Source: Nereocystis luetkeana
Lineage: Eukaryota > Sar > Phaeophyceae > Laminariales > Laminariaceae
Direction of reading: 5' to 3'
NCBI GenBank assembly: GCA_031213475.1
Contig: JARUPZ010000034.1
Coordinates: forward strand, 2,686,501-2,750,500
DNA: 64,000 bases
Shown here: positions 37,201 through 51,300 of the stretch, in pieces
How the letters are laid out: each line of letters begins with the position of its first letter
Position numbering within the stretch: the stretch's first letter is position 1
The notes under the pieces: generated by a model
Databases searched by the model: none
What the model was told of the DNA's origin: nothing
The model's input: the letters and a program-made list of their open reading frames with translations, nothing else
Made by a program: the position numbers and the translations under genes

Positions 37201-40200
37201 TCTCCACACTCGCACCAACTCCAACTGCGACTTCACAAAAAAAAGACAAGCAAACTGAGAACAGCGCTCGAACGCATTTCATCGAGGGCAATAACAATTA
37301 TTAAACTACTTGCAGGTACTCGGATCAGCTACGAGTATTTTATCAACTGACAAGAGCAGATTGGACGACGATACGCTTGGTTGTGAGTCAACTCCAACAG
37401 TATTTACGTGCGTCATACCAGGAATGATATTACACCTTTGTGCTACAGTGCTACAGTACAACAGTGATCACCTCCTACCCTCTCTGTACATATTGAGCTT
37501 GTGATCCTTCTCTCGGCTGCTTCTGCTGCTGCTCGGCTTGCAGCTATTATTCGTGTATTGGCGGGGCATCGTACGTACCACATAGCAGCAAAATTACGCG
37601 TATGTACCTGGTACGCAATTCTACTCGGTCATAAGACTGCTACGCCCGACTAAACTATGCCAGCAGGTTATTTCCTATGTTGTTACTGCTGTACGTCGTA
37701 CCAGGTATTTATACACCAGGTATGTAACAGGACCAACTGCCGGGTATAGGCTAAACGGTGTGGTGTGTTGTCTTTCACTAGGCTATCCACACGCCCGCAT
37801 CGACAGGGCGGACGCATCGGTGAAGAGTTTCGCGGTAAATCAGAGTTGTATTTCGTAAGATATGGTCATTTCATTGTTTGAACATGAGTACTTGAAAAAT
37901 CTCAGGATTGCATTATTCCCCTTTTTTCGTGCCTAAACCATACCTGGTACCAGGTATTATTTATTTACTGCTAGACTCGTGATAATACGGCACCAGCATA
38001 TTTACTGTAGTAACGGTATTGCTTGACATCCGAAGTGGTTCGGAAAAAAACAGCATCGCACCTGTTTGATGGGACAGCAAAATGCGGCAACAACATGGTG
38101 GCGTAATGTCCTCGCCACCATCTCAGGGGTGAGATAGATGACGGTGAGACATCCCTTTTGGCTGGATTTTCTCATCATGGCAATTTCGTGGACCTACATT
38201 GGTCTCCACATGGGGGGTGTACACCCATTTTCTATGGCGCCATGTCACTGAGATCCAGATAAAAGAGCCACAAAGTGGTACCATTACGTTTGCTCTTGAG
38301 AACAAAAAATAAATAAATGGTAAAGACCAGCCCTCAGTTTTTTTTTCACATTGCCATGGACAATCAAGTCAAATTATGTTTCTCAACTCTCAAAAACCAT
38401 GGTGAGAAAAATCAAAGACAAAATGATCGCCTGTCGTTGGAGCCTCGTCGTAGTGGTTCCTTCGTCTCTTTTCTTTTTTATTTGGTTCGGTTCTTTCCAG
38501 CTATTTGTTTGAGTTAACATCGAATACTCTCATCGTTTTGATTTCCACCTGCTGTCCTGCTTCTTGCAATTTTTCACCTCCAACTCTTTCGTCAACCGCC
38601 ACAACAACAAAAAATACTCTCTAAGGCCTATGCCAATGGGACAGCGAAGTTTCAATAAAAAGGTTGAATTTAAAAGATACCCGCCAAAAAAAATCAGAAT
38701 ACGCTTCCTATGGGCCACGTAAAAAAAAAAAGTTCCTAACTTTTGGAAAAGCCCGAAAAAAGCAAACCTGGGGCCGATGTTGGGCCAACATCGGCTTGAG
38801 GAAAACTCAGGCCGATCTTCGGTTCGAAGCGGCGAGATTCCAAGTCCTCGACGGACATCGATCAACAAAACCAACGACTGCGTCATGAATTCTGAACGGA
38901 GTGCGCTCGTTAGGGGCTCCGACCCACCCTAGGGTCACCGTCTTCACAACATGGCCGGTGTCATGTGGCGGGAGCTGACCAGGCGTATGACACAAAAACA
39001 TTTGGTCGCTGGTTTGCACAAAACAGAAGACAAAACTTCTCCATCCGTCTCCAATGGCAAAAAATAGACTTTTTTTCAGGTTTGGGAGGATACCGTAGGA
39101 CGCCGCCGGCAAGCTCTCGCCCCCTAGACCATGGATCCACCTGATATCTTCGAGGCCGTCATCTATATTCGTTGGCCTTGCCAGATACCGAGCGGGTTGG
39201 CCGTGGGCTGAGTCTATATCGAGATCGAGCGTCGATCGTCGCAAGAGTTGGTTTCGATCACCGTGTTGACAATTTGCAAACAGAAGAAACAAATTGCGCC
39301 GCCTGCAGCCGTTGGGGAAAAAAAAAGAAAAAATCAAACTTTTTTCTCAGTTTTTCCCACAGCGGCGGTACGAGAAAATTTTCGGCTGCTTTTTTAGAGC
39401 AATATATTTGAAAAAAAACTTTTGAACTTCGCGTTTCCATTGGCATAGGTCTAAACGACAAAGTATGGTAGCTGGGCAAGTCGGCGCGCAATACATGACG
39501 AATGACGACCAAAGCCCCCCCCCCCCACATAATATACCAAGCTTTAGCCATGCAATGCAAGCGGAGTCAGTATATAGAGACCGGACTAGCCTGGTGAGGT
39601 TGCATTAGCCGCGACCGACGGCACTGGTGCTGTTGCATTACCCGCCACCGACGGCACGCTACTCGTACACAAAACTTGGAGCATGAAAACTGTCTCACCC
39701 GTTAAGATGAGACCCGCCTCGAATGGCGTTGCGCTGTTATTTTCGTTGAGGCTGTCCTGCGAGTGAGATAACAATCCTGCGCATGGGCGGCGTCGATGCG
39801 AACGAGGACGGCAGAACCGTCTTCAGTACATACTCATACGTACGAGTACACGCAAAATGTTTTCGTTTAAGTTGCAAACAAGGCCTTCGTTCAAGTTGCG
39901 ACGAGTTGATGGGCATGGAAGGACCCTCGTTCATATACGGAGAGATGTGGCGCAACGGGAGGCACGCCACAACATACATCACTACACCCGGTGGTCTAGT
40001 GGTTGAACCTCGAGATTTGGCGCAACGCGAGGCACGCCACAACATACATCACTACATCCGGTGGTCTAGTGGTTGAACCTCGTAACCAATACGGAAGGTC
40101 GATTTCGCGAATTCGTTCCCCCCTGAGCAACATTTTTCTTGTGCAACAATGGACCGGAGAAACCGCCTAACAAAAGTGTGTGTACGCACATTTCGACGCG

Positions 40201-42280
40201 AGTCCACCGAGGAAGAAAATGCTGAACTGTTCACACGATTAAAAGGCCTTGCATTGCAGTGGGTGGGGGGGAGGGGGGGGGGGGGGTGCACGCTATGTGA
40301 TCGGCAGATACGAAAGGGAAGGAGCTGGAGAAGTAGGGCACATACTGTACCAGGTAGATGGGATGATACTTTTCAATATACTTCGTATCTGCCATAACAT
40401 CGCTGATTGGCACAAACAACACTCACCAAGGATGACGTCGCTTCTCGTAGCGTGGGTAACGAAGCATGTGGAGCTGCTGTATACGCCACCGTCTCCGAGC
40501 TTCTCCAGGAGAAGTCGAAGGCTCGTCGTCACCAGCTCAAACCTGCTGAATCTGCGGTGAAGCCAAAATAACGAGAAATTAAGTTTCCTGCAACGCTCGC
40601 AAGAAACGCGCATTGACACGCACGAGACCCATTTTCCATTTCGTGCAACAGCAGCATTGGCAACGCTGCTGATGTCGTCTGGAGGAGACAGAGCCAAAAC
40701 CACGCAAGATTTGCAAGTGGTTGGCGTCGTTCTGTGCGCTCCGGACAACGTACTTAAAACTCCTGTCAAGTTGCCTCTTCAAGGATAAGCAACGAGATAT
40801 TCACGTGCGCATACCAGAGACATCTCCATCTCTCTGCGCCTGCGTCGGCACGCACTCGCACGTCAGCTGTGTTCCGCAGGAGCGCCAAGAGTATGTACAC
40901 CATATCATAACACTGGTACCTCTTTTGTCGTTTTAGCGACTTTTCCACTTATTGTTTCCGCGACTTGTGCTCCACAATCCGCACCTGCGAAGTAGATGCT
41001 CCCTTCCAGCGAGGGCTGTGGTGTCGAACATCTGCTCCAGGTCGAGCACCGATGGCTGGTCTAGCGTGTCCGCCCAGGGCACCACACCCAGGACGTGCGC
41101 ATCTGCACAATGTTAATATTGAGAGTCGTTTTTGCTGCATTGGAGGAATTCGACTCTGCGGAGCCGACATTTGACATGTATACATGTGTGCCAGGTGTAA
41201 ATGAGGTACAATTTGGAGATGTCAGCACATTCGATGGACCGGCTCCACTGTAGTACTAACAATATATTGTTATTGCGCGGCCAACGAAAGGGGTTGACGT
41301 GCTTATTCCACAAGTGTGTGTACTCGCGACCATTTTTTGTAGTTGGTCGTGTTTGTTGTATGAGGAGATGGAACAGCGCATACCTATCTCTTGGCCTCTG
41401 TTCAACACCCCCTCGTGCTGAAATCTGCGAGAATTTACGTATCGTTTCTTTCCTGATTATTGCTTTTTCTCTTTTATAGAATGTGTATGTCGTTCCTGTC
41501 ATACCAGGTATCCAGTAAAATGACATAAGGCATTGCATGAGTGCGGCAGCCGCACTTAAGTGGGATTAGTTCGAGTCTAGATATTTCACCGCACATATTA
41601 CGTTAGGCCACGCACTCAATGGAACCGCAAGGTTAGGACTGCAGTTCCATTTTGGGGACAAACCACTCAGTTTCCAAGTACTTTGTCCCCAAAACGGGAC
41701 TGCAGTCCTAAAAGGGTGACGTGGCAACCCTCACCGCACGTACGTACTGAAAAATATGTATTCATTGTTGCTCTGATTAAATCATACCAGGTACGAGGTG
41801 CTATATTCGAAGCGCATGCTTGAAACTAAACGTAGATACGTATACAGAAGATATACGCAGGCGGGGGATTCCATCTCTCGTCGGAGGGTCCGCCCGGGCG
41901 AAATCTGCAGATCTGTCCTCGATCCTCGGCATAAAGTTCTGATACGTATTTGGCAAGAAACCGTGATCGTCTACGTCACGTAGCAGCAGGAGGGCGACAT
42001 GATACATGGGTTGCCTTACACCAGACCGAAAGGTATCTAAACCAAGCGCACAGCCGGTTTGGCGGGGGCGTGCCAACGAGGGGACTCCGTGAAGGCCGGC
42101 AAAGTCATGCGGCCATGTGCGGCGGAGAACTGGCAGGGTGCAGCTTCAATATCGTAGACGGCGCCGTGCGCGTTGTGGACTGCTGCTGAGAAGCGGCTGC
42201 TGCTCTGCTGTCGGTGATGCTTGTTCTTGCTGCGGGCGCGAGCGACCAACAAAGTAGTAGAAGAGTAGTAAAGTAGTAGC

Positions 42281-42323
<43 letters not shown>

Positions 42324-45300
42324 ATATACGTATCAACAGTACCTTGTACATACGTACTATGTTGTGATCGGTTTGTGCTACAGTAGTTTACTTCGTATTC
42401 TAGCCTTCTATTAATAGGTATAATACGTATGCGGCCGACGCGCCAAACAGCAAATAAACAAGCTATGTACCGGAGCAGTAATTATAGGTGAGACCTACGT
42501 CGTCGTCAAACGGGAGGAAAGTACATCTTATTTCCCTCCTACCACTTTTAGGGCCCATCTTAACGGGGACTTTTTTTTTTTCAATTTGGCTTTTTTCCCA
42601 TTCAAGTTGCACCTGATTGGCCGAAGAGCGAACGACCAAGCAGGCAATTATAAAAAAACAATTTGAGTGAAAAGTCTTTTGGGACTTTTTTCGTGTGATT
42701 TTCTTAATTGCAATTTGGAATTTGGGAGTTCCTCGGTCTTGATGTAGCATGTTCGTGGTGGGCCAACACCCTCGGTGGAGTCTGGGGCGATTCTTGGCCG
42801 CTTCGGTGACCGCGATCGAGGCGATAAAACGCGATCCTCAACGAGAGGTGACCGGAGCAATAGCCGCGCTCACGCCCACACACCATAGCACATCGTACCC
42901 AGGCGGTGGCGCCTCAAAACACATCATGGCGGCCGCAATCCCAATTTTTCGGCCTGCTCGATCGGCCAACAACCACGAAAACCGAGCAAATGAGCAAAAA
43001 AACGGAGGATACGCTCGAGACCTCGATAGCTGCATCACCGCTGCTGTTCCGCACGTGGTGCTTGAGGGCTTCCTCCGCCCACCCAAGACATCCTGAGAGT
43101 GATAGCTTCCTATCATGCGCGACCAAAAAGAAAAAGAGGCTGGCGGCGGCGCGCACGCGGCAGCGCAAACCTTCGCTCTCGTCTACGCGCGTCGCTGTTT
43201 GTCGGCTGGGCGTTGTGTGACGCGGCGCGTTCTTCCAGGTCATTCCGAATTCGTTTTTGGTTGACAATTAATACGCCGTTCCCCGATAGGACACAAACAC
43301 GTTTTTTTTTCGAAATAAAATTAAAATTCATAGAAATTAAAATTTTATTTCCAAATAGCGTTCCCCGTTAAGACGGGCCCTTATTTTGCCCTGTTTTTTC
43401 ATATCGATTTCCAATTTTCGACGTCGCATCGTTTTCATCCTGTTAATCGCATCTCCTTTTTACTTTGTGTTTCTCGGAGTGAACTGCCCACTGCTGTGTA
43501 ATTTAAATCCTCTAGTGGTTTGTTGATCAAGAAAACCACCTATTAATAGTCTAATTCCCATCACTGCTGTTTAGGACTGCACTTAAGAGGTCAGAGTACC
43601 TACAGGTACCTGGTACCAGGATGGGGCGTCGACCTCCGCTTGCACAGCCGCTACAGCAGCATGAGCATTTACCTCAGCTTGTGCTTGCGCAACAATCAAA
43701 GCAGCATGGGCCTCTCGCGCAGCAGTAGCCGCGTTAGCCTCGGCCTCTGGCGACTTGCTCTCATCGGACATCCTGAACTCAAAACTATTAATAGTCTGTA
43801 TCACACCTGGTATTACGCAACTTGCAAATTTGAGTATCGTATTTACCCAGCGTGCGTCGACCTCCGCTTGCACAGCAGCTACAGCAGCATGAGCATTTAC
43901 CTCCGCTTGTGCTTACGCAGCAATTAAAACAGCATGAGCCCCTCGCGCAGTAGTAGGCGCGTGTGCCTCGGCCTCCAGCGACTTGCTCTCATCGGACATC
44001 CTGAACTCAAAACTAGTCTATACCACACTTTGGACCTGTAGCTCTGCCTCTGTTTCACTGCGCTATCACGTGTAGGTTGCGGCTACATACCGGAGAAGGT
44101 ATGTGTGCCAAGGGCTACGATTCATGCTATTGATACCATCTACTCTGTACTACCGCATTCGTCTGAACACCGCACTGGGGCCCGCACTCAAAGGAACCGC
44201 ACTTTTAGGACTGCAGTCCCATTTTGGGGACAGGCCATTCGAATTCCAAGTATTTTGTCCCCAAAACGGGACTGCAGTCGTAAAAGGGACCCTCGCCGTA
44301 CTGAAAAATATACCTGGTACGGAATAAAGCCCGAAAGGATTTACCAAATTTCGAAATGGCTTTTATGTTACGTATTATGGTTTAACCCTTTCAGAACCGC
44401 AGTCCCGTTTTGGGGACAAACCACTCAAATTTCAAGCAGTTTGTCCCCAAAACGGGACTGCGGCTCTAAAGGGGTTAAACAAGATGGCATTATAAGACAA
44501 GAGACGACGGGCACGTAGCGGTCCGAACGCAATTAACTTTATATATAGAACTAAAATCTCGGCGAGTAAAAATGACTATCCCTAGTAACACAGCAGTCCC
44601 CTTAAGTGGACAAACCACTCAAATTTTAAGTAGTTTGTCCCCAAAACGGGACTGCGGCTCTAAAGGGGTTAACTTTTGTATAGAAGTAAAACCTCGACGA
44701 GCAGAGTACCTCCTAGGTACCAGGTACCAGGGAGGGCAAGACAGCAAGGAAGGAGAACAGAGGGAGGGAGGGGAGACAGCGAGTGGGGGAGGGAGGGAGG
44801 AAGGGAGGGATGGAGAGGGAAAGAAAGCGTGGAAGGGACGGAACGAAGCGGGAAGGAGGGAAGAACGAAGGAAAGCCTTTGCGAGTGCTGTGCCGCTGAT
44901 GGCTCGTAGCATGCAGTTTTCCAGAATTTCATATTATTCCACTTGAAAACAGAGTAGTCAACAAAAAAAAAATCCGCTGGCCTTCGGCGAGCTCACCCCG
45001 TTCGGGATGCTGGAAGTCAACTTTGATAACTCCACACACTGGGCACGCGAAGAGGTGTGGTTTGGACGATAACGATCGCTTCCGCGAGGGCTTCGACCTG
45101 ATGCGTGCGGCATGGGCCGTTTCGAAAGAAATTTGTCCGTAGGTGACCATTGCGTGACCCTGATGGGACAGACAGACAGACATTTTTTCTGAATCCGTTC
45201 CAGATACCACAAGTGGTCCACTTGTGGACTTAAAATGCAATATGAGAGGTGTAGAAATCACACCCGGGTATGACAGATATTCACGGGGAAGATTGCAGCA

Positions 45301-48300
45301 ACAACAGGATGGCTTCGCATTAGTAAAAGGGGCCCCGATGGTGCAGCTAGCCGCGATATCCTGCGCGAACACACACGCATACAATAGATTCGCATCCCCT
45401 CATCGTCGGCTTCATTTCCCGAGGACACGACTCGCGCACACATGCGATACAACTGACGGTGGAAATATTGATGGGGCATATAGGCGGAAAACTCTTAGCG
45501 CCAACAAGGACAGCAGTGCGGCGCAAGAAGAAAGTGCAGGGAGTGCTGACCCCACTGCCCAATAAATTATGCAAGGCAGGAGACGGGTTACATCTATTGG
45601 GAGAGTCCAAACTCTGTGCCCCCGGGTCATAGTTATAGCAGGAAGAGCGTTGCGCAGGTGGGCGAACAACCAATGCAGATACAAAAGAAGGTGTACCTTG
45701 TACCGGGTATCAGGTGCCTGGCATAAAGTAAGGATCTTACACGCAGATCTGGAGCCACGAAAACTGTGCAGCGTACGACCATCACACCCAGCGGTGGAGT
45801 CCCACTCAGCCCCATGACAATAGCTGCTCACCCCATGAGTTGACCGCCAACGCCTTGGTGATGTAGTTGTCTATCATGTCCTTCTTGTCTCGTTTCACCT
45901 GTGTCGCACGATGACACAACCGTTCATCCAGCGCGTCAAAACAGATAGCCCCAGCATCTCTAGCATCTCTAGAGTAGAGCCCTTATGGCTCGGAGATGAA
46001 AAGTTTGTCGCTACTTATGGTTTGATTCATGCCCGAGACCGGCTTTACCGCGTGCTACCACAACCGGTAGGTCAAAACGTGGAATCCTACTAAACTCACG
46101 CATCCATTCGCCCAATATCCCGACAAAAGCCGCCTTCCTTGAGAACAGTGGGCGTGTTTGCGGAATTGCGTTCTCGATTTTCCCCTCGGCAACATAGTCA
46201 ACTGTCCGCGATTCCCCGCCGCACTAGTGTATACCGTATGACTTAGCCCAGCTTCGACAAAATTATCGATAGCACACACAACCACCTCATTGTAGCTTCA
46301 TTCCCAGAAATTTCCCAGGCGGTCAGGGTCACGGTAAGGGTTTTACGGTGTTGAGTCAATAATAAATATATTTTTTTGCGTCAAAGCTTCACCTGGTATA
46401 AACCAAGTCTGATATACGCCCCCCGAGCCGAGCAACCTGGCTTAAGTTACAGTGGAACGCCTCTACCAGATGCAGCTTGCATAAACGAAGCATGACTACC
46501 GTAAAATCTTGTAATTTACTCAGATGTTATGGCGATTCTATCGCAGACCAACACACCTTGTTCAGGAGAACAGCACGCACACTGACGTCCTTGGAGTTGC
46601 ATAAGTTTCGGTTCAACGTTAGAACGTCGTAGGTCGAACCCAGGCCGCCATTTGCCACGAGCAGCACGTCTAAGCCCAGCAAGCTCGCCACGTCCGCATT
46701 GCTCATTCCAACGATGCTGCCGACCCCTGCTCAAGGGGGGGGCATGGAAGTAAAAAATATTTTGGCTTGCTTGTAGCATAACGACCATACAACGACGACT
46801 GCGATTTTATTGCGTGCAGAAGTGCGCAGATGAGCGTCAATCAGCATGCTGCATTCGTGTCGTACAACTCTTTGCATCGCCATTACAGTGGGACACATCT
46901 CCTGCTCCAGCACGCCGGGCTGGCAATGCGGTAAATCTGATGCGGTCATCCTAACCTGTTTTCGCCACCCCCCCCGCCTGCTGGGGTCCCAAAGGGAGGT
47001 AATATTAAAACATTATTGACTGACAATAGGGCTGCATGACAAGATGCGTGGTCGTGATCGTTGCACTTGGGTTCCACGTGGCAGTGGAAATTGATAGTGG
47101 TGCTTCTGCCATTGACGATAAACAACGGGTTCCGCGTTCAGGGTAACAATGAACCCACGGGTGCTTCTCAGGTGATCTTCCAAGCCCGTGTCAGGCAGTG
47201 GTAGCACAAGCGAACCTTCAAGAGGGCACCATCGCGCTTTTAACCCTTTTAGTACTGCAATAATGATCCCACCCTAACTCAAACAATATTTGGACGCAAA
47301 AACGTGGGCGCAGTCGTTATCGTTATTCAAGTATCAAGGACTACCAGCACCTCACACCTAGCAGATGCACTGGGTAAATCGAAACTCACCAGTGTGCCCC
47401 GTGCCTTCGACGACCACGAAGTCATTACTTTCGATCAGCTCCTCGAACCCTTCCCGGATTACTTTCACCTGGTGCTGAGGGTCGATCTGAGAGGAACACA
47501 AGAGGAGCACGAATAAAGGAAATGACGTTGAGAGCTCTACAATGCATCATAAGTTAGTAAGTGGACTCGATTACTTAGTGTACGTCAAGGTCAATCAATG
47601 TGCACCTAGGCACCAAGCCCCTGTCAGTAAACCACGGGACGGATAGGGCTTGAATTTTGCCTCGTGCATCGTACCTTACCGTCAAGAAAATCTTTGGTGT
47701 AGCCCTTGTAGAGCACGAGAGGGCTCATCGCGTCGTACGGAGCCTGAAGACCGAAGTGTTCTTTGGCTACAGCGACGTCTTTGTCCACCTGGATTGCGAC
47801 CGATGTACACAGTAGTAGCACGTAGACGTCACTCACGTCATTGAATCAATCTGGATGTGCCTCGAATAACGAAGAATGAAATACAGAACTTGCTGTGTAA
47901 TATTTTCGTCACCATGCGCCGTTTGCGACGTCATGTACAGGCGCCAAACCAGACCCCCTCCCCCCCCCCGAGCTGAATGAGGCGCTCTCCCCACACGCCT
48001 GTCCTCCCCACTAACCCCCCCCCCTGAATGAGTTTTCCCCCGACCCCCTCCCCCCATATTATGGAGGCGTTCCCCCCCCCTAACCCCCCCCCCCCCGTCC
48101 TACTATACGAGGCGTTGCCTCTCCCGCTCCCTCGTCAATACCCCCCCCCCTACTATATATAGGTTAGGTTGGCGTCGGTTGGCAACGACACTGTAAAACA
48201 TACCGATCACTACTTGAGCTAGGCAACCAGGGTACCGTTTTTTTCTTTTTTTTTTGGCGGTCGGTCACAGGGTTGTCGAGTTAGATCATTTGTGCGAGGT

Positions 48301-51300
48301 AAAGAACCTTTACTCCGCACAAGGGGAATTACCGTATCACGTAGTGTTCATGGTAAGGCACCCAAGAAGCAGATACATAGTACTCCCATTGCTGTCTCTG
48401 GAGTGGCTACACCGGAAATTATATTAACTCATTGAAGCTGTCATCCGTATGCAAGTCCGCCTCACAAGCGGTTCTTAGAAGGATGTAGCTCACCCTTCAT
48501 ACGACTCGCCGGACACCTCACAGCGCTTCGCGCTTGGTGCAAGCAATGTCTGCCTGGTCGGTGAAAACCCGACAAGCTCCGTCCCAGCATTGTAGGGATG
48601 TGAGGGTCTATGGTCTTACGACTACGGCCATGCATGAGATCGAGTATATATCTCCTATCAAGTACCCCCCACCCCCCGTGGGGATTTCTTGCATCACGTC
48701 TTTGTCCATATCGTGGAAATGCCTACCTTGAGGTCTTCTCCATCCTTCCCTTTCACCAACACGTGCTTTTGACCCACGGGCTTCATGTAACTCACGCGCT
48801 CTGGCCCGAACCTGAAGGCATTAAAATAGTCAGGGGTTACAGTGTGAAGAATTGTGCTTTGTTTTGTCATTGTGTCAAAATTCTGAGAGCTACGAGTACC
48901 GGCATCACGTTTGGTGCGGACAGCTTGTGCAATCCATTTTTACAAAAATGTAATATAAAAAAAAAATACCAGATATATAAAGACGAACTACGATGGGATT
49001 TTTTTAGCGATTATTTCCGGAGTTTTAAGCGATTTCTGAAGTCTGAAAATCAGAACCATCTATTATGGGATAGGAAATATGGTGTTTGTGAAGTTCCGAT
49101 TATGGTTTGGTTTGGCCAATTTCTATTCTCCCGATCCCAAAAAACAATCAACTTCCCAAAATCAGGACCCAAAACGGCCTCATATGGCCCATATCTTCAC
49201 AAAAAATTCGGGTTGGGTTTGCCTTCTTGGGTTTCGATTAGGATCTTCACCGTATTGGCCAGGACAACCCGGAATCGGCCCGGACGAATGAAAACATCGT
49301 ATTTGGCAAGAAATCATAATCGTTGACGTCAGGTTCTCATCGCACAGCGTACAGCAGCAGCCAGAAGGAGTTTTGCATGATACATGGGTTGCCTCTCACC
49401 ACCAAGCTATCTAACCAAGCGCACGGCCCATGCGGCGAGTCCGTGTCAACGCGAAGCCCTCGTTATGGCCGGCAAAGGCATACGGCAATATGCGGCGGAG
49501 GGCTGGCAGGGTGCAGCTTCAACATCGCTGACGGCGCCGTGTGCGTTGTGGACTGCTGCTGAAGTTGTTGCTCTGCAGTGCTGCTTGTTGTTGCTGCGGC
49601 AACACAGTAGCGGTACTCTGGGCCCCAGAGGTGTTACCGCACCACAGGCACACCCACAGCACGCCTACGCACGCACTGCACAACAGGCCCCGGTCGCATC
49701 GATTGACACTCTTCGTATGACTTGCCACAGAGCACACAGAACAGACACAAACGCAGCGAGCCACGCAGCAGCAGCAGGGAGCAGCATTTCGTGCGAAGCC
49801 GGTGGTGTTCCATTTTCGTACTTTTATTTCGTTATTTGTCATTTGTTGCTGTATTCTAAATTCCTAGAATTTTATTTCCAATTCAAAACCGAAATGATCG
49901 TTTTGGGTTCTCGCAAGCAGTTTCAAACCCGATTATGTTTTGGTTTGGTGAGTAGCCTGTGGTTCGCGACCCGACCATAATCAGTTCTTTCGCAAACACC
50001 CTAATCCATGTTTTTTTGTCTCAGTTCCTAGAGGGGGCAAAACTCAGCCGATCCTCTCAGAACTGAGCCCAGTTCTGAGCGGTCTTTGATGCCTCGAGGA
50101 ACTGAGAGTTACTTGAAGTTTGGGTATTATCGCTACAGCAGCAGTACCACGACTGCCCATCTGCAGAGTATATCCGTCACCAACGCCAAAGCATCACACC
50201 TACGGCGAGCTGTACCTACGGGCTACGGCGCTCGTGTAAGATATGGATTACCCTCACATGGAAGCGATAGCAGCAGCCGCAACGGCGACGGCAGCACCGA
50301 TGGTCATTCGACGTCGTAACAGCAACACAGCAGCAGCAACGGGGATTCGACATCACCGGCGAAAATCAACCCGGACTTGAGTGCCGAGACCACGCACGCT
50401 GTGACTCGGCGCTCGGTGGCCGTTAGCTTTGCTTCCTTTGACACAAACAAGACCAGCCAACGCTGCGAGTATATCAAAGGGTAATGCTATTTGCGACACA
50501 GCAGGAGTATTTGCGACACCCCACACCCCACGTACGAGTATACTGGTATAAACACCAGTTTCCAAAATCAGAAGCCATACGAGTAATAGATGGTCCTAAT
50601 TCCTCATGCACATGTTTCTGGAGCCTCAAATTAGGAAATAATCGCCAGAAGACACGGCTCCATTTTTTCTCACAATACTACCAGGTAGTTGGTCTACTAC
50701 TGCTGTAAGTTGACGCTACAGCAGTAGGAACTCCCGAAGCAGGATATTCGTGCTCGTAACTAACTGCTGCCATACACATACACTTGTGTGCTGGACCGGG
50801 ACGTCGGGCGCTTCAGGCAGCTCAAAAAGGGTCCCTGTTTTTTGTACGGCAACCCACCTTGCCATGTTTCACAGTCGGTATCGCCAGTCGGCACCATCGC
50901 CGCGTCGTCCAAACCAATGCGCACAGAATCGTCGAGAGGTTACATAAGATACACACATACACATGTGATGCTCTCTCTACGAGTATTCTGAATTCGGCTA
51001 CGAGATCTTCCGGTGTAGCAGAAAAGAAACGTACCAGGTAGACAAGTACCTGGAACAGCAGCAGTAGTCTACATACGTACTGCTTGCTGTACGCAGACCC
51101 CGATAGAATGCGGTACTACTCTGTATTCATATCGTCGCTGAAGAAATGGGAGCGCCGAGCCAACTAACAACAGTGTGACAGTACCTTCGTACGAGCCCTG
51201 CGATTAAAGCCATAGACACCGAAGTCTTCCCTGTGTGCTCCTTAGTCGCACCAATGAAGATCGCCTTGCCGCGATCTGCAGCAAAAAATACCAGGTACCG

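Larger units (their letters stand above)
28446..39698 (-). other. 11.25 kb last intron of the P-loop gene, a transposon sink
   Basis: The donor lies after LTG at 39,699 and the acceptor (CCTCCAG) before 28,445; the split Gly codon is restored across the gap. The intron contains a 1.26 kb tandem duplication (about 29,240-31,690), a TIR-element fragment (32,810-33,140), a gag-bearing LTR remnant (33,317-35,210), two inverted TIR elements (35,367-36,157 and 38,629-39,448) and a possible unrelated terminal exon (36,885-37,121). The remainder (28,450-29,240, 36,160-36,880 and 37,130-38,620) shows only TACCAGGTA-type words. Confidence 0.8.
41103..45831 (-). other. 4.7 kb intron of the P-loop gene, rich in small repeats
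   Basis: Between the exon ending at 45,832 and the exon starting at 41,102 the intron holds fold-back MITEs, a TIR element of Harbinger type (42,551-43,380), a 240-bp dispersed repeat (41,943-42,236), a TAG microsatellite and a 228-bp tandem duplication (43,628-44,015). The exon phases match across it (TGG G / AT GCG). Confidence 0.75.

Noticed and set aside
44990-45090. Plus-strand frame GELTPFGMLEVNFDN and antisense SKPHLFACPVCGV
   Set aside because: Both look protein-like but neither has consistent splice sites or a neighbour in phase; it lies within an intron of the P-loop gene.
45741-45763. A 23-base minus-strand microexon with acceptor and donor after the VKRDKKD exon
   Set aside because: The exon ending at 45,832 joins in phase and by family sequence to the exon starting at 41,102, so the microexon is not needed.
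49384-49980. 198-codon plus-strand open frame
   Set aside because: Its left half is the dispersed repeat also found at 41,943-42,236, where the frame is not kept, and it ends in low-complexity sequence.
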